DNA of 64,000 nucleotides from Winogradskyella vidalii (GCF_013403955.1 NZ_JABFDG010000007.1:62001-126000), one strand, 5' to 3'. Shown: positions 45,443-54,886, numbered from the stretch's first letter. The notes: generated by a model not told the origin, from the letters alone. Program-made: numbers and translations.

Positions 45443-46447
45443 ATGACAACACTCAAAGAATTAGCTGCCCTTTTAAATATTTCTGTTTCTACCGTTTCTA
45501 AAGCGTTAAACGATAGTCATGAAATTAGTGAAAATACAAGAGTTCGTGTTAAGGAATTAGCAACGAAATTAAACTATAAACCCAATCGGATAGCGCAGCA
45601 ACTTAAAACAAATAAATCTAAAACTATTGGAGTTATTTTGCCAACAGTTACCAACCCATTTTTTGCCGAAGTATTGCATGGTATTGAAATGGCAGCAACA
45701 AATAGTGATTACGACATTATAGTTTGTCTTTCTAATGAAACTTTGCACAAAGAAAAACGAAGTTTAGAGTTGTTGTCTAATGGTAGTGTTGATGGGTTTA
45801 TTATGGCTGTAGCAAGAGAAAGTCAAGTAAAAAAGAATACGGACCATATTAAGGCAACAATTGAAAGTAAACTTCCTGTCCTAATGTTTGATCGTGTTGT
45901 TAATTCAATTGAATGTAATAAAGTAATTGTAGATGATTTTCAGTCGGTATACGATGCTACCGAACATTTAATAGTTAAAGAACAACGTAAAAATATTCTA
46001 TTGGTAAGTAATATTGAAGAGCTTAGTGTTGGTAAATTGAGAATTCAGGGCTATACCAAAGCCTTAGAAGATTATAATTTAAAACCAGAAATTTTAAAAT
46101 TAGATCATGCCGTTGATTTTGATGTTGAGAAAAAAATATGTGACTATCTAAAGGCGAATAGATCAATTGATGCTATTTTGTCTATTGATCATGTTACAGG
46201 AATTGTAGCCATTAATATGGCTAAGAAATTAGGGATAGATATTCCTAAGAAACTGTCTATTGTTGGTTTTGGTTATGAGCACACACAATTATTATCAAGT
46301 CCAAGAATTTCAATTATCCATCAGAAAGCACATAAGATAGGTGAAATGTCAGCCCAACTACTAATTGATAATATTAATAACGAAGATTTAAAACCGCGAA
46401 CAATAGTGGTGCCTAGCGAGCTTAAGCTGAGTGATTCTGTTAAGTAG
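45443..46447 (+). CDS. LacI-family transcriptional regulator
   Basis: 334 residues. The N-terminal HTH (about residues 2-55: LKELAALLNISVSTVSKALND) and hinge are followed by a periplasmic-binding-protein-like effector domain. It should bind a sugar and DNA, most likely controlling the degradation operon it follows. The hinge segment YKPNRIAQQLKT is standard. It has its own terminators on both sides, so it is monocistronic. The effector is not readable. Confidence 0.9.
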   Translation: MTTLKELAALLNISVSTVSKALNDSHEISENTRVRVKELATKLNYKPNRIAQQLKTNKSKTIGVILPTVTNPFFAEVLHGIEMAATNSDYDIIVCLSNETLHKEKRSLELLSNGSVDGFIMAVARESQVKKNTDHIKATIESKLPVLMFDRVVNSIECNKVIVDDFQSVYDATEHLIVKEQRKNILLVSNIEELSVGKLRIQGYTKALEDYNLKPEILKLDHAVDFDVEKKICDYLKANRSIDAILSIDHVTGIVAINMAKKLGIDIPKKLSIVGFGYEHTQLLSSPRISIIHQKAHKIGEMSAQLLIDNINNEDLKPRTIVVPSELKLSDSVK

Positions 46448-46460
46448 TTTAAATTTTAAA

Positions 46461-46498
46461 CATAAAAAAAGCCTGATGAAAATCAGGCTTTTTTTATG
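46461..46498. terminator. 17-bp perfect bidirectional terminator
   Basis: Positions 46461-46477 pair perfectly with 46482-46498 around a 4-base GAAA loop, with A- and T-runs on the outer stem. It separates lacI (plus) and the convergent lipoprotein gene (minus). Confidence 0.93.
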
Positions 46499-46513
46499 TT
46501 TATGAATAGTATC

Positions 46514-46927
46514 TTACAATCCATTAACTTTACCTGCAGCTTCGTTTACAGCATCAGTTCCTGCTTTTTTAGCATCATCAACAGCGTCTTTACCAGCTTC
46601 AATAGCACTGTCTCCAGTCGCTTTTGCTTTGTCAACAGCATCATTAGTAGCTTCTTCTAATTCATCAGCCATATCTTCAGCTTTATCTTCAATACTATCA
46701 ACAGCTTCTTCTGTAGCAGCTTCAGCATCTTCTAATGCTTCGCTAGAAGTTTCGGCAGCATCTTCTAAAGCATCGTCCATAGTTTCAACGGCTTCGTCAA
46801 TTGATTCTCCAGCATCATCCATTGCGCCTTCAATTTTATCTTCAGTTTTTTCCTTTGTATCTCTACAAGATGTAAATGATAATCCTAATACAGCAACTAG
46901 TGCTAAACTTAATACAACTCTTTTCAT
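46514..46927 (-). CDS. Small helical lipoprotein with Ala/Glu/Asp repeats
   Basis: 137 residues with lipobox Cys21 (SFTSCRD). The mature part is a nearly continuous amphipathic helix of degenerate repeats around EDAxxxxxEAxEDAE and AVDKAKATGD, with almost no aromatic residues, similar to apolipoprotein/LEA-like or YtxH-like helical proteins. It probably coats or spaces the inner leaflet of the outer membrane or protects against stress; no catalytic residue is seen. It is monocistronic. The opposite strand also looks open here only because of codon bias. Confidence 0.82.
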   Translation of the reverse strand: MKRVVLSLALVAVLGLSFTSCRDTKEKTEDKIEGAMDDAGESIDEAVETMDDALEDAAETSSEALEDAEAATEEAVDSIEDKAEDMADELEEATNDAVDKAKATGDSAIEAGKDAVDDAKKAGTDAVNEAAGKVNGL

Positions 46928-47143
46928 TTTAATAGTTTTAGTGTTAATTTTAGTTAATATACGAATTTAATAATTTGAAATAAATTTTAACTTTTTATTT
47001 GGTTTTTTTGACGTAAATATGAATTATATACGTTTCAGTTTGTTGATTTGGATGTTGTTTAGGCCTTTTTTTTGACTTCTAATACTTTTATTGTTCTAAT
47101 GAAATTATATTTACTAAAGTAATTCCTTCAAAATAGATAAGAT

Positions 47144-48466
47144 ATGGCATCACCAAAATCTAATTATAAGACACTTTTTTTGTTTACAGTTCTTTGTTTT
47201 TCAATTTTAAGCTATTCTCAAAACAATAAGTCAGAGAAAAATATTATAAAAGCGGTTGATAAACATACGCATAGCGCTATAGCTTTAATTAAGAAAACGG
47301 TAAATATCAATAGTGGCACTATGAATTTTGAAGGTGTAAAAGAAATCGGAAGTTTGTTTAAAAATGAATTAGATAAATTAGGCTTTAAAACCGAATTAAC
47401 AAATGGTGATGCTTACGGAAGAGCCGGACATTTAATAGCAACAAGACAAGGGAAAAAAGGTCCTAAGGTTTTATTAATTGGTCACTTGGATACCGTATTT
47501 GAATTGGATAGTCCTTTTCAAGAATACACCATGATTAACGACTCTATAATGAAAGGGCCTGGAGTTGCTGATATGAAAGGGGGTAACGCTATTATAATTT
47601 TAGCCATGCAAGCTTTAGAAGATGTCGGACTCTTAGATGAGCTTTCTATAGAAATTGTAATGACTGGTGATGAAGAAAAAAGTGGTCGTCCTTTAAACTT
47701 ATCTAAAAAGGACTTAATTGATGCAGCCAAACGAGCAGATATTGCTTTAGGTTTTGAAAATGGAGATAATAATCCAAAAACCATTGTGGTATCTCGAAGA
47801 GGGTCTACCGACTGGAAACTGAAAGTAACCGGAAATTCTGCGCATTCTTCTCAGGTTTTTACAGAAGCAATTGGCACAGGTGCCATCTATGAAACGTCGA
47901 GAATTTTAAATGAATTTTACAAGCAACTTGCCAATGAAAAAGACCTTACGTTTAATCCCGGATTTATTATTGGAGGAACTAATTTACAGGAAAATGAAGA
48001 TGGCACAGGAGGAAACGCCTCTGGAAAAACAAATGTGGTGTCGCAAGAAACAGTTGTTCGTGGTGATTTACGTGCCGTTTCTTTAGAGCAATTGAAAAAA
48101 GCTAAAGCAACGATGACAAAAATTGTTTCAGAAAATTATCCGAAAACCAACGCGGAATTAAGGTTTTCTGATGGTGCATATCCGCCATTAACCAAAACAG
48201 AAGGTAATGTAATACTATTAGGGTATTATAATATGGTAAGCGAAGATTTAGGTTTTGGATCTGTTACGGCTGTAAATCCTAGAAATGCAGGTGCCGCAGA
48301 TATTTCATTTACGTCAGAATATGTGGATATGGCAATCGATGGATTAGGACTTACAGGTGGAGGTGATGATCATACCATTAATGAAACAGGAAATCTAAAT
48401 ACCGTAGCAACACAAGCAAAAATTACAGCAGTTTTAATGTACCGTTTGGTGAATTCGAAAATGTAA
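47144..48466 (+). CDS. M20-family metallopeptidase, exported
   Basis: 440 residues with an N-terminal signal-like segment (about residues 10-26). M20 signatures are GHLDTVFE (zinc His and Asp), GPGVADMKGGNA and GDEEKSGRP (catalytic Glu pair), then a dimerisation insert and DHTINE near the end. The pattern is closest to the ArgE/DapE/glutamate carboxypeptidase group. It hydrolyses amide bonds of short peptides or acyl-amino acids in the periplasm; the substrate is unknown. It is 13 bases before the AlkB-like gene. Confidence 0.88.
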   Translation: MASPKSNYKTLFLFTVLCFSILSYSQNNKSEKNIIKAVDKHTHSAIALIKKTVNINSGTMNFEGVKEIGSLFKNELDKLGFKTELTNGDAYGRAGHLIATRQGKKGPKVLLIGHLDTVFELDSPFQEYTMINDSIMKGPGVADMKGGNAIIILAMQALEDVGLLDELSIEIVMTGDEEKSGRPLNLSKKDLIDAAKRADIALGFENGDNNPKTIVVSRRGSTDWKLKVTGNSAHSSQVFTEAIGTGAIYETSRILNEFYKQLANEKDLTFNPGFIIGGTNLQENEDGTGGNASGKTNVVSQETVVRGDLRAVSLEQLKKAKATMTKIVSENYPKTNAELRFSDGAYPPLTKTEGNVILLGYYNMVSEDLGFGSVTAVNPRNAGAADISFTSEYVDMAIDGLGLTGGGDDHTINETGNLNTVATQAKITAVLMYRLVNSKM

Positions 48467-48479
48467 AAAAATTAATACA

Positions 48480-49106
48480 ATGGACTTATTTAATTCAGAA
48501 ATAGCATCTAACCTTTTACCGTTTGATGGTGAAGTAAGTTATTACGGTTCCATAATGTCTATTGAAAAAGCACAAGATTATTATGATAAATTGCTTCGTA
48601 ATATCAATTGGGAGAATGATAAGGCCATCATCTTTGGAAAACTGATTATTACCAAACGTAAAGTAGCTTGGTATGGCGATCAACCTTTCGATTATACCTA
48701 TTCTAAAACGACCAAGTCGGCTTTACCTTGGAACAAAGAGCTGTTAGAACTCAAAGAAATGGTAGAACAGAAAACAGGTGAAACTTTTAACTCGTGTTTA
48801 CTCAACTTATATCATAATGGAGAAGAAGGCATGGCTTGGCATAGTGATGGTGAAAAGGATTTAAAGAAGAATGGCGCCATAGGGTCGTTAAGTTTTGGTG
48901 CGGAACGTAAATTCTTGTTTAAACATAAAGTGACCAAGCAAAATGTAGCCGTTCATTTAGAAAAAGGAAGTTTATTAGTGATGAAAGGCGTAACACAAAC
49001 CCATTGGTTACATCGCTTACCACCGACAAAAAAAGTAAAAACACCAAGGATAAATTTAACTTTCAGAACCATAGATTTAAAATCTAAAGATTCAAATAAT
49101 TCATAA
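48480..49106 (+). CDS. AlkB-like 2-oxoglutarate/Fe(II) dioxygenase
   Basis: 208 residues of the AlkB repair family. The Fe ligands are His121 and Asp123 in WHSDGE and His178 in THWLHRLP; the 2-oxoglutarate-binding arginines are in PRINLTFR (Arg190 and Arg196). It reverses alkylation of nucleic-acid bases by oxidative demethylation, comparable to ALKBH2-like proteins. Its last 23 bases overlap the end of the convergent Kdo-transferase gene. Confidence 0.92.
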   Translation: MDLFNSEIASNLLPFDGEVSYYGSIMSIEKAQDYYDKLLRNINWENDKAIIFGKLIITKRKVAWYGDQPFDYTYSKTTKSALPWNKELLELKEMVEQKTGETFNSCLLNLYHNGEEGMAWHSDGEKDLKKNGAIGSLSFGAERKFLFKHKVTKQNVAVHLEKGSLLVMKGVTQTHWLHRLPPTKKVKTPRINLTFRTIDLKSKDSNNS

Positions 49107-50322
49107 TTTTAAGCACTGCTCCTGTGTTAGAATCGATATAGGATTTGGTAATATCACCTTGTTTTTTTCGTGAATTAGCATCTGTAATTAAAGTGTTTAA
49201 AGTTGCGTTAAATAAAGAAGCGCTTGAAACACTTGTAACACCTCCTAATTCAATTAAAGTCTTTGCTTCAGGAAACTTTTCGTAGTTTTTTCCAATTAAA
49301 ATAGGGATTCCAAAAACAGCAGGTTCTAAAATATTATGTAATCCTGTTGTACCAGCACCACCGCCAACATAGGCAATATCGGCGTAACTATAGACTTTAC
49401 TTAAATAACCAATAGTATCTAATATAAACACGTTATAATCGGCTAAATTTTCGTTTTCATTTAACTCTGAATAACAAATCGTTTTTACGTTTAATTGTGA
49501 TTTCAACGAAGCCACATAGCTCGATTTAATATTATGTGGTGCAATGATAAACTTTAAATTTGGGTGTTTATGAGAATTGATAAAATCCATGTATAACTTA
49601 TCATCTTCTGGCCAAGAGCTTCCAAAAACCACACACAGATTGTCGTTTTTAAAAGCTTCAATAAAAGAAACTGAATTATCTGTTTTAAGTTGATTAGAAA
49701 CCCGATCAAATCGTGTATCTCCTGAAACGGAAACAGAATTGTAATTTATCTGTTGAAGTAATGCTTTAGAGTTTTCCTCTTGTGTAAAAATATGTTGGAA
49801 ACCAAATAAAGCAGATTTCATATAACCGCCATACCATTTAAAAAAAGCTTGATTTTTTCTAAAGACAGCCGAAATTAAAATGGCATTTAAATCACGTTTT
49901 TTTATTTCATGTAAAAAGTTAGGCCATATTTCATATTTCACAAATAAGATATAATCTGGATTCACTAAATCTAAAAAGCGTTTGGCATTTGCAGGCGTAT
50001 CTAGTGGAAGGTAAACAACAACATCTGCTATCTCAGTGTTTTTTCTAACCTCATAACCCGAAGGTGAAAAAAAAGATATTACCACTTTGTAATTGGGATG
50101 CTTTGCTTTTAAAGCTTGAAAAACAGGTAAGCCTTGTTCGTATTCGCCCAAAGAAGCACAATGAAACCAAAAGGTTCTATCTTTTGATTTAACCACATGT
50201 TTAAGCTTTGAAAATGTAGATTTTCTTCCAATAACGCCTTGTTTCAATTTAGAATTGAATAACGCTACAATTTTAATAATAAAACTTGCCAAGTAAATTC
50301 CTATGGAATAGAGTCTTTTCAA
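49084..50322 (-). CDS. waaA: 3-deoxy-D-manno-octulosonic acid transferase
   Basis: 412 residues if translation begins at the TTG at 50322, which gives the family's normal LKRLYSIGIYLASF start; another TTG at 50358 would add 12 residues. The two-domain GT30 structure is recognisable from HCASLGEYEQGLP and GGGAGTTGLHNILEP motifs and a GKNYEKFPEA segment. It transfers Kdo from CMP-Kdo to lipid A precursor at the cytoplasmic membrane. No ATG is available at either start, so a TTG start is needed. Confidence 0.9.
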   Translation of the reverse strand: MKRLYSIGIYLASFIIKIVALFNSKLKQGVIGRKSTFSKLKHVVKSKDRTFWFHCASLGEYEQGLPVFQALKAKHPNYKVVISFFSPSGYEVRKNTEIADVVVYLPLDTPANAKRFLDLVNPDYILFVKYEIWPNFLHEIKKRDLNAILISAVFRKNQAFFKWYGGYMKSALFGFQHIFTQEENSKALLQQINYNSVSVSGDTRFDRVSNQLKTDNSVSFIEAFKNDNLCVVFGSSWPEDDKLYMDFINSHKHPNLKFIIAPHNIKSSYVASLKSQLNVKTICYSELNENENLADYNVFILDTIGYLSKVYSYADIAYVGGGAGTTGLHNILEPAVFGIPILIGKNYEKFPEAKTLIELGGVTSVSSASLFNATLNTLITDANSRKKQGDITKSYIDSNTGAVLKIMNYLNL

Positions 50323-50474
50323 AAAACAAAGATTTATGCTAAAATACACTTCTTTCAATTAATGGCATTGTATTAAATAGTTCAATTTTTAGGGGGGTAA
50401 AAATCCGTGTTTTAAAATGTTTTAGGGTTAACGGCGTTATCTAAAAAGAAATATTAAAACACAAGTTAAGTTCA

Positions 50475-50505
50475 TTGCTATAGCGCTCACAATTTCGTAT
50501 TTTCG
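50475..50505 (+). promoter_or_regulatory. Candidate Bacteroidota promoter of the aminotransferase gene
   Basis: TTG at 50475-50477, a 20-base spacer and TATTTTCG at 50498-50505 match the -33 TTG/-7 TAnnTTTG pattern with one mismatch. It would start transcription around 50511, about 45 bases before the ATG. Confidence 0.5.
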
Positions 50506-50554
50506 CTTAGAGCTTTTAGCTTGTTTATTTACACATTAAAATGTAGTCTTTAGA

Positions 50555-51703
50555 ATGAAAAAAATACAGATGGTTGACTTACAAAGTCAGTATGCCAAAA
50601 TTAAAGATATAGTAGATCCTTCGATTCAAGAAGTTATGGATAGTGCCGCTTTTATCAACGGCCCAAAAGTGCATCAGTTTCAAAAAAATCTTGAAGATTA
50701 TTTAGGGGTTAAGCACGTTATTCCTTGTGCCAATGGCACAGATGCGTTACAAATTACTATGATGGGCTTAGGTTTACAACCCGGAGACGAGGTGATTACA
50801 GCCGATTTTACCTTTGCAGCAACCGTTGAGGTGATTGCTTTATTGCAATTAACGCCTGTTTTGGTAGATGTAGATCCGGTAACTTTTAATATTGATGTTG
50901 AGGCAATAAAAAATGCAATCACACCAAAAACAAAAGCTATAATACCTGTTCATTTATTTGGTTTACCAGCAGAAATGGATGCCATTATGGCGTTAGCAGA
51001 AGAACATAATTTATATGTTATTGAAGATAATGCACAGGCTATCGGCGCGAGCTATACACACAAAGATGGTAGTAAAACTAAAACAGGTGCTATAGGTCAT
51101 GTAGCTTCTACGTCTTTTTTCCCTTCTAAAAATTTAGGCTGTTATGGCGATGGCGGTGCTATTTTTACAAACGATGATGACTTAGCCCATACTATTAGAG
51201 GTATTGTAAATCATGGTATGTATGAACGCTATCACCATGATGTCGTTGGTGTAAATTCACGTTTAGATGCTATACAGGCTGCAGTTTTAGATGCAAAATT
51301 ACCGCACTTAGATACTTATAATAAGGCGAGACGTAATGCAGCAAGAAAATATAATGAAGCCTTTAAAAATCATCCGAATATCGTGACTCCTACTGGTTTA
51401 GAGCAAGATGATAATGATGATGCACACGTGTTTCATCAATATACCCTAAATCTTAAGGGTGTTGATCGTGATGCTTTGGTAGCCCATTTACAAGCTAACA
51501 ACATTCCATGTGGCGTTTATTATCCAATTCCATTACATTTACAAAAGGCTTACCAAGATGAGCGTTATAATGAAGATGATTTTACGGTAACTAATCAGTT
51601 GATTAAATCGGTTATTTCACTTCCTATGCACACAGAGTTAGATGATGAACAAATTGAATTTATCACAAGCACAGTCTTAAACTTTATAAATAGTAATAAA
51701 TAA
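50555..51703 (+). CDS. DegT/DnrJ/EryC1/StrS-family PLP aminotransferase
   Basis: 382 residues. The PLP lysine is Lys192 in FFPSKNLGCYGDGG, the pyridine-binding Asp158 is in VIEDNAQ and the early GTDALQ motif contacts phosphate. The family makes amino sugars from nucleotide-linked keto sugars for surface polysaccharides. Its neighbour, a UDP-sugar epimerase, supports a role in envelope glycan synthesis. The sugar is not identifiable. Confidence 0.9.
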   Translation: MKKIQMVDLQSQYAKIKDIVDPSIQEVMDSAAFINGPKVHQFQKNLEDYLGVKHVIPCANGTDALQITMMGLGLQPGDEVITADFTFAATVEVIALLQLTPVLVDVDPVTFNIDVEAIKNAITPKTKAIIPVHLFGLPAEMDAIMALAEEHNLYVIEDNAQAIGASYTHKDGSKTKTGAIGHVASTSFFPSKNLGCYGDGGAIFTNDDDLAHTIRGIVNHGMYERYHHDVVGVNSRLDAIQAAVLDAKLPHLDTYNKARRNAARKYNEAFKNHPNIVTPTGLEQDDNDDAHVFHQYTLNLKGVDRDALVAHLQANNIPCGVYYPIPLHLQKAYQDERYNEDDFTVTNQLIKSVISLPMHTELDDEQIEFITSTVLNFINSNK

Positions 51704-51770
51704 TATTCTTTATTTTTGAGACGTTAAGTTTAGCACACGTTTTAAATCAACTAAAAACAAAGTATTATAT

Positions 51771-52790
51771 ATGAAAATTTTAGTAACAGGAGGTCTTGGC
51801 TTTATTGGTTCTCATACCGTTGTAGAATTACAAAATGAAGGTTTTGAAGTCGTTATTATAGATGACTTATCTAACTCTACAATCGAAGTTTTAGACGGAA
51901 TAACTGCGATTACCAATAAAAAACCACTGTTTGAAGAGTTAGACTTAAAAGTAAAGCCAAACGTTCAAGATTTTTTTAAACGTCATCATGATATTGTTGG
52001 TGTCATTCATTTTGCGGCAAATAAAGCGGTTGGAGAAAGTGTTGCTGAGCCATTGATGTATTATGAAAATAATATTTCGACCTTGGTTTATATTCTTCAA
52101 GAATTAAAAAAATTAAATAAGAAAAACTTTATTTTTAGTTCATCGTGCACGGTTTATGGTCAAGCAGATGAATTACCTATTACTGAAAATGCTCCTGTTA
52201 AACCTGCAGAATCGCCTTATGGAAACACCAAGCAGATTGGTGAAGAAATTATTAGAGACACTTGTAGAGTAAATGGCGATATTAAAGCTATTGCCTTACG
52301 TTATTTTAACCCGATTGGTGCGCACCCTTCAGCAGAAATAGGCGAGTTACCAATAGGTGTGCCTCAGAATTTAGTACCTTATATTACACAAACTGGTATT
52401 GGTATGCGTGAGCAATTATCGGTGTTTGGTGGTGACTATCCAACTTCCGATGGAACTTGTGTACGCGACTATATTCATGTGGTTGATTTAGCAAAAGCAC
52501 ATGTTGTGGCATTGCAACGTTTATTAGAGGGGAAAAATGATTCTAATTTTGAATTTTTCAACCTCGGAACAGGAACAGGAAGCACTGTTTTAGAAGCCGT
52601 ACAGTCTTTTGAGCGTGTTTCAGGCCAATCGTTAAACTATAAAATTGTAAATCGTAGAGAAGGGGATGTTACAGCAGCATATGCTGAAACATCTAAAGCT
52701 AATAATGTGCTAGGCTGGAAAACAGAACTAACGCTAAACGATGCTATGGCTTCTGCTTGGAAATGGGAGCAAAAAATTAGAAGCAAATAA
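51771..52790 (+). CDS. galE: UDP-glucose 4-epimerase
   Basis: 339 residues of extended SDR type. NAD motif GGLGFIG at residues 7-13, Ser-rich active segment SSSCTVYG, YGNTK catalytic Tyr/Lys motif and an FNLGTGTGSTVLE stretch are all GalE-like. It interconverts UDP-glucose and UDP-galactose in the cytoplasm. It follows the aminotransferase after 67 bases and ends at a terminator. Confidence 0.93.
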   Translation: MKILVTGGLGFIGSHTVVELQNEGFEVVIIDDLSNSTIEVLDGITAITNKKPLFEELDLKVKPNVQDFFKRHHDIVGVIHFAANKAVGESVAEPLMYYENNISTLVYILQELKKLNKKNFIFSSSCTVYGQADELPITENAPVKPAESPYGNTKQIGEEIIRDTCRVNGDIKAIALRYFNPIGAHPSAEIGELPIGVPQNLVPYITQTGIGMREQLSVFGGDYPTSDGTCVRDYIHVVDLAKAHVVALQRLLEGKNDSNFEFFNLGTGTGSTVLEAVQSFERVSGQSLNYKIVNRREGDVTAAYAETSKANNVLGWKTELTLNDAMASAWKWEQKIRSK

Positions 52791-52847
52791 GCTTTAAGCG
52801 CTTTAATTTATTTTTTGAAATAAAGTTTTTAGCTTTCTTAATATTAT

Positions 52848-52890
52848 AAAAATCGGCTGTGTTTATTAAATACAGTCGATTTTTTATTGA
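52848..52890 (+). terminator. galE terminator
   Basis: A 17-pair stem (52848-52864 with 52868-52884, including two G-T pairs and a 3-base loop) is followed by a T-run. It lies about 55 bases after the galE stop. Confidence 0.82.
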
Positions 52891-53065
52891 AATTTAACTT
52901 ATTGAATGTGTAAATTAAGGTCGTTAATGTTGCGAATATACTAGCTTTTGCTCAAGCTAACATCGAATACGATAATATAAAATATTGTTAATCAGGTTTT
53001 AACATTGATTTCTTGGAGTTGACTACTAATATTCGTTATTTTGTAGGGAATGATAATTGAATAAC

Positions 53066-53257
53066 ATGAAACTGATTAGTATTAAACGAGAGACCAAAAC
53101 TGAAGGTCGCTTCACAAAAAAAATGGGTGTATTACAAACAAATGTCACCTACATTAAAAAACGATTTTTAAGTATTCCTTACAAAACGCTTCACAAGTAC
53201 CGTGAAACGTATTATGGTGAAGTTAAAGATTGTGATGATTGTCGCTTGGCGCGTTAA
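53066..53257 (+). CDS. Small basic protein with C-terminal CxxC-like motif
   Basis: 63 residues from the ATG at 53066 (a TTG three codons earlier is also open). It is basic (many Lys and Arg) and ends with KDCDDCRLAR, a Cys pair separated by two residues. I recognise no family, but the regular codon use and a reading frame that ends neatly at the lspA end suggest a real gene. It overlaps the convergent lspA gene by 4 bases. Confidence 0.65.
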   Translation: MKLISIKRETKTEGRFTKKMGVLQTNVTYIKKRFLSIPYKTLHKYRETYYGEVKDCDDCRLAR

Positions 53258-53751
53258 GCCGAAACCTTTTCTTTTTTCTTACTGTTAAATACACCACTGA
53301 ATAATAACATTATCATTCCAGCGGTAACAGACATATCAGCAACATTAAAGATGCCTGTTTTAAATACACCACCTAAATCTATAAAAAAGAAGTCTGTAAC
53401 TTGACCAAATACAATACGGTCAAAAACATTGGCAATACCTCCACCTACAATACAACAAAAAGCAATAAGACTTAAGCGGTCTAATTCTTTGGTTTTAATG
53501 ATGTAGTAAATTACATAACCTAAGACTAGGGTTGGTAATATAAGTAAGAATATCAATCTTAACGTGGGGTCCATATCACTTCCCATACCTAGAAAAGCAC
53601 CTTTATTTTCTACCCATATTAATTGAAAATAATCTCCAATAACATCAATCTGTTTTCTAAAAGTTAGTGTGTTCCTAACAATGACTTTAGAAATTTGGTC
53701 AATAGCAATGTTAAAAATAATAAGTAGTACAATAAATAAGTTTCTATTCAA
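53254..53751 (-). CDS. lspA: Lipoprotein signal peptidase
   Basis: 165 residues with four hydrophobic helices. The catalytic aspartates are Asp111 in GGGIANVFDRI and Asp139 in FNVADMS, and VENKGAFLG is the usual loop. It cleaves the signal peptide of diacylglyceryl prolipoproteins, of which this window has many. No ATG precedes the first conserved helix, so translation probably begins at the TTG at 53751. It follows fabD by 14 bases, so the two are co-transcribed. Confidence 0.93.
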   Translation of the reverse strand: MNRNLFIVLLIIFNIAIDQISKVIVRNTLTFRKQIDVIGDYFQLIWVENKGAFLGMGSDMDPTLRLIFLLILPTLVLGYVIYYIIKTKELDRLSLIAFCCIVGGGIANVFDRIVFGQVTDFFFIDLGGVFKTGIFNVADMSVTAGMIMLLFSGVFNSKKKEKVSA

Positions 53752-53765
53752 ACCAGATAGGGATT

Positions 53766-54659
53766 TTAAGCATTAGTTTCAAAAGTGGCCGAAGCAGTTT
53801 CTGCGCCTCTATGAATTTTCTTTACTAAACCTTGCAATACTTTGCCAGGACCAACTTCTGTAAAATGTGCTGCGCCGTCAGCAACCATTTGTTGTACAGA
53901 TTGGGTCCAACGCACAGGAGCAGTTAACTGCGAAATTAAATTAGCTTTGATTTCGTTTTCATCTGTAATTGCAGAAGCAGTTACATTTTGGTATATCGGG
54001 CAGTAAGGTTTACTAAATGTTGTATTTTCAATAGCTGCAGCTAATTCTTCGCGAGCAGGCTCCATTAATGGTGAGTGAAAAGCACCACCAACAGGTAATA
54101 CTAAAGCACGTCTAGCTCCAGCATCTTTTAGGGACTCACAAGCTTTATTAATCGCCTCAACCTCACCAGATATTACTAATTGGCCAGGGCAGTTATAATT
54201 TGCAGCAACCACCACACCTTCGGTTGAAGCACAAACTTTTTCAACAAGCTCATCTTCTAAACCTAAAACAGCAGCCATTGTACTTGGCTGTAATTCACAG
54301 GCTTTTTGCATGGCCTGAGCACGTTGCGAGACTAATTTTAATCCGTCTTCAAATGTTAAAGCTCCTGCAGCAACTAAAGCAGAGAATTCACCAAGGGAAT
54401 GACCAGCAACCATATCGGGTTGAAAACTATCTCCAAGTGTTTTAGCTAAAATTACGGAATGTAAAAAGATGGCCGGTTGGGTAACCTTCGTTTCTTTTAA
54501 GTCTTCAGCAGAGCCTTCAAACATGATATCTGTAATGGCAAAACCTAATATTTTATTAGCTTTTTCAAATAATTCTTGTGCTAAAGGTGATTTTTCGTAA
54601 AGGTCTAATCCCATTCCTGAGAATTGTGCGCCTTGACCTGGAAATATATATGCGTTCAT
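53766..54659 (-). CDS. fabD: Malonyl-CoA:ACP transacylase
   Basis: 297 residues with the nucleophile Ser88 in GHSLGEFSAL, the FPGQGAQ start and a GAFHSPLM segment holding the catalytic His. It loads malonyl groups on ACP in the cytoplasm, providing extender units for fatty acid synthesis and, by inference, the pigment chain. It is the first gene of a short operon with lspA. Confidence 0.95.
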   Translation of the reverse strand: MNAYIFPGQGAQFSGMGLDLYEKSPLAQELFEKANKILGFAITDIMFEGSAEDLKETKVTQPAIFLHSVILAKTLGDSFQPDMVAGHSLGEFSALVAAGALTFEDGLKLVSQRAQAMQKACELQPSTMAAVLGLEDELVEKVCASTEGVVVAANYNCPGQLVISGEVEAINKACESLKDAGARRALVLPVGGAFHSPLMEPAREELAAAIENTTFSKPYCPIYQNVTASAITDENEIKANLISQLTAPVRWTQSVQQMVADGAAHFTEVGPGKVLQGLVKKIHRGAETASATFETNA

Positions 54660-54772
54660 TTGATATTAAATTTGATACGCGAAAATAATAATAATTTATT
54701 TAAACCGCTTGTATATATACCGTATTCAATACTATAATTTATTGCTTTTTATGGTGCTTATAATTGAATTTT

Positions 54773-54840
54773 AACAAGAATAAGGATGCTTTATATAAAG
54801 CATCCTTAAAACTAACCCCTTAATTAATTTTATTCTTGTT
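54773..54840. repeat. Nested inverted repeats
   Basis: AACAAGAATAA (54773-54783) and TTATTCTTGTT (54830-54840) form a perfect 11-bp outer inverted repeat. Inside it, 54781-54808 is a perfect 28-base palindrome. It could be a transcription terminator, a structured RNA or a small mobile-element relic. Confidence 0.6.
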
Positions 54841-54850
54841 TTGAATGTTA

Positions 54851-54886
54851 TGCGTGTACGTTAAGAAATTTTAGAATGTACATGCA
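54851..54886 (+). terminator. Hairpin followed by a T-run
   Basis: TGCGTGTACGTT (54851-54862) pairs with AATGTACATGCA (54875-54886) using two G-T pairs. A T-run begins a few bases later (about 54896-54902), giving a terminator-like arrangement on the plus strand. Confidence 0.4.

Noticed and set aside
46629-46970. Open plus-strand frame of 113 codons rich in Ser and Ala.
   Set aside because: It is the complement of the helical repeat lipoprotein; repetitive Glu/Ala codons leave the opposite strand open. No independent support.
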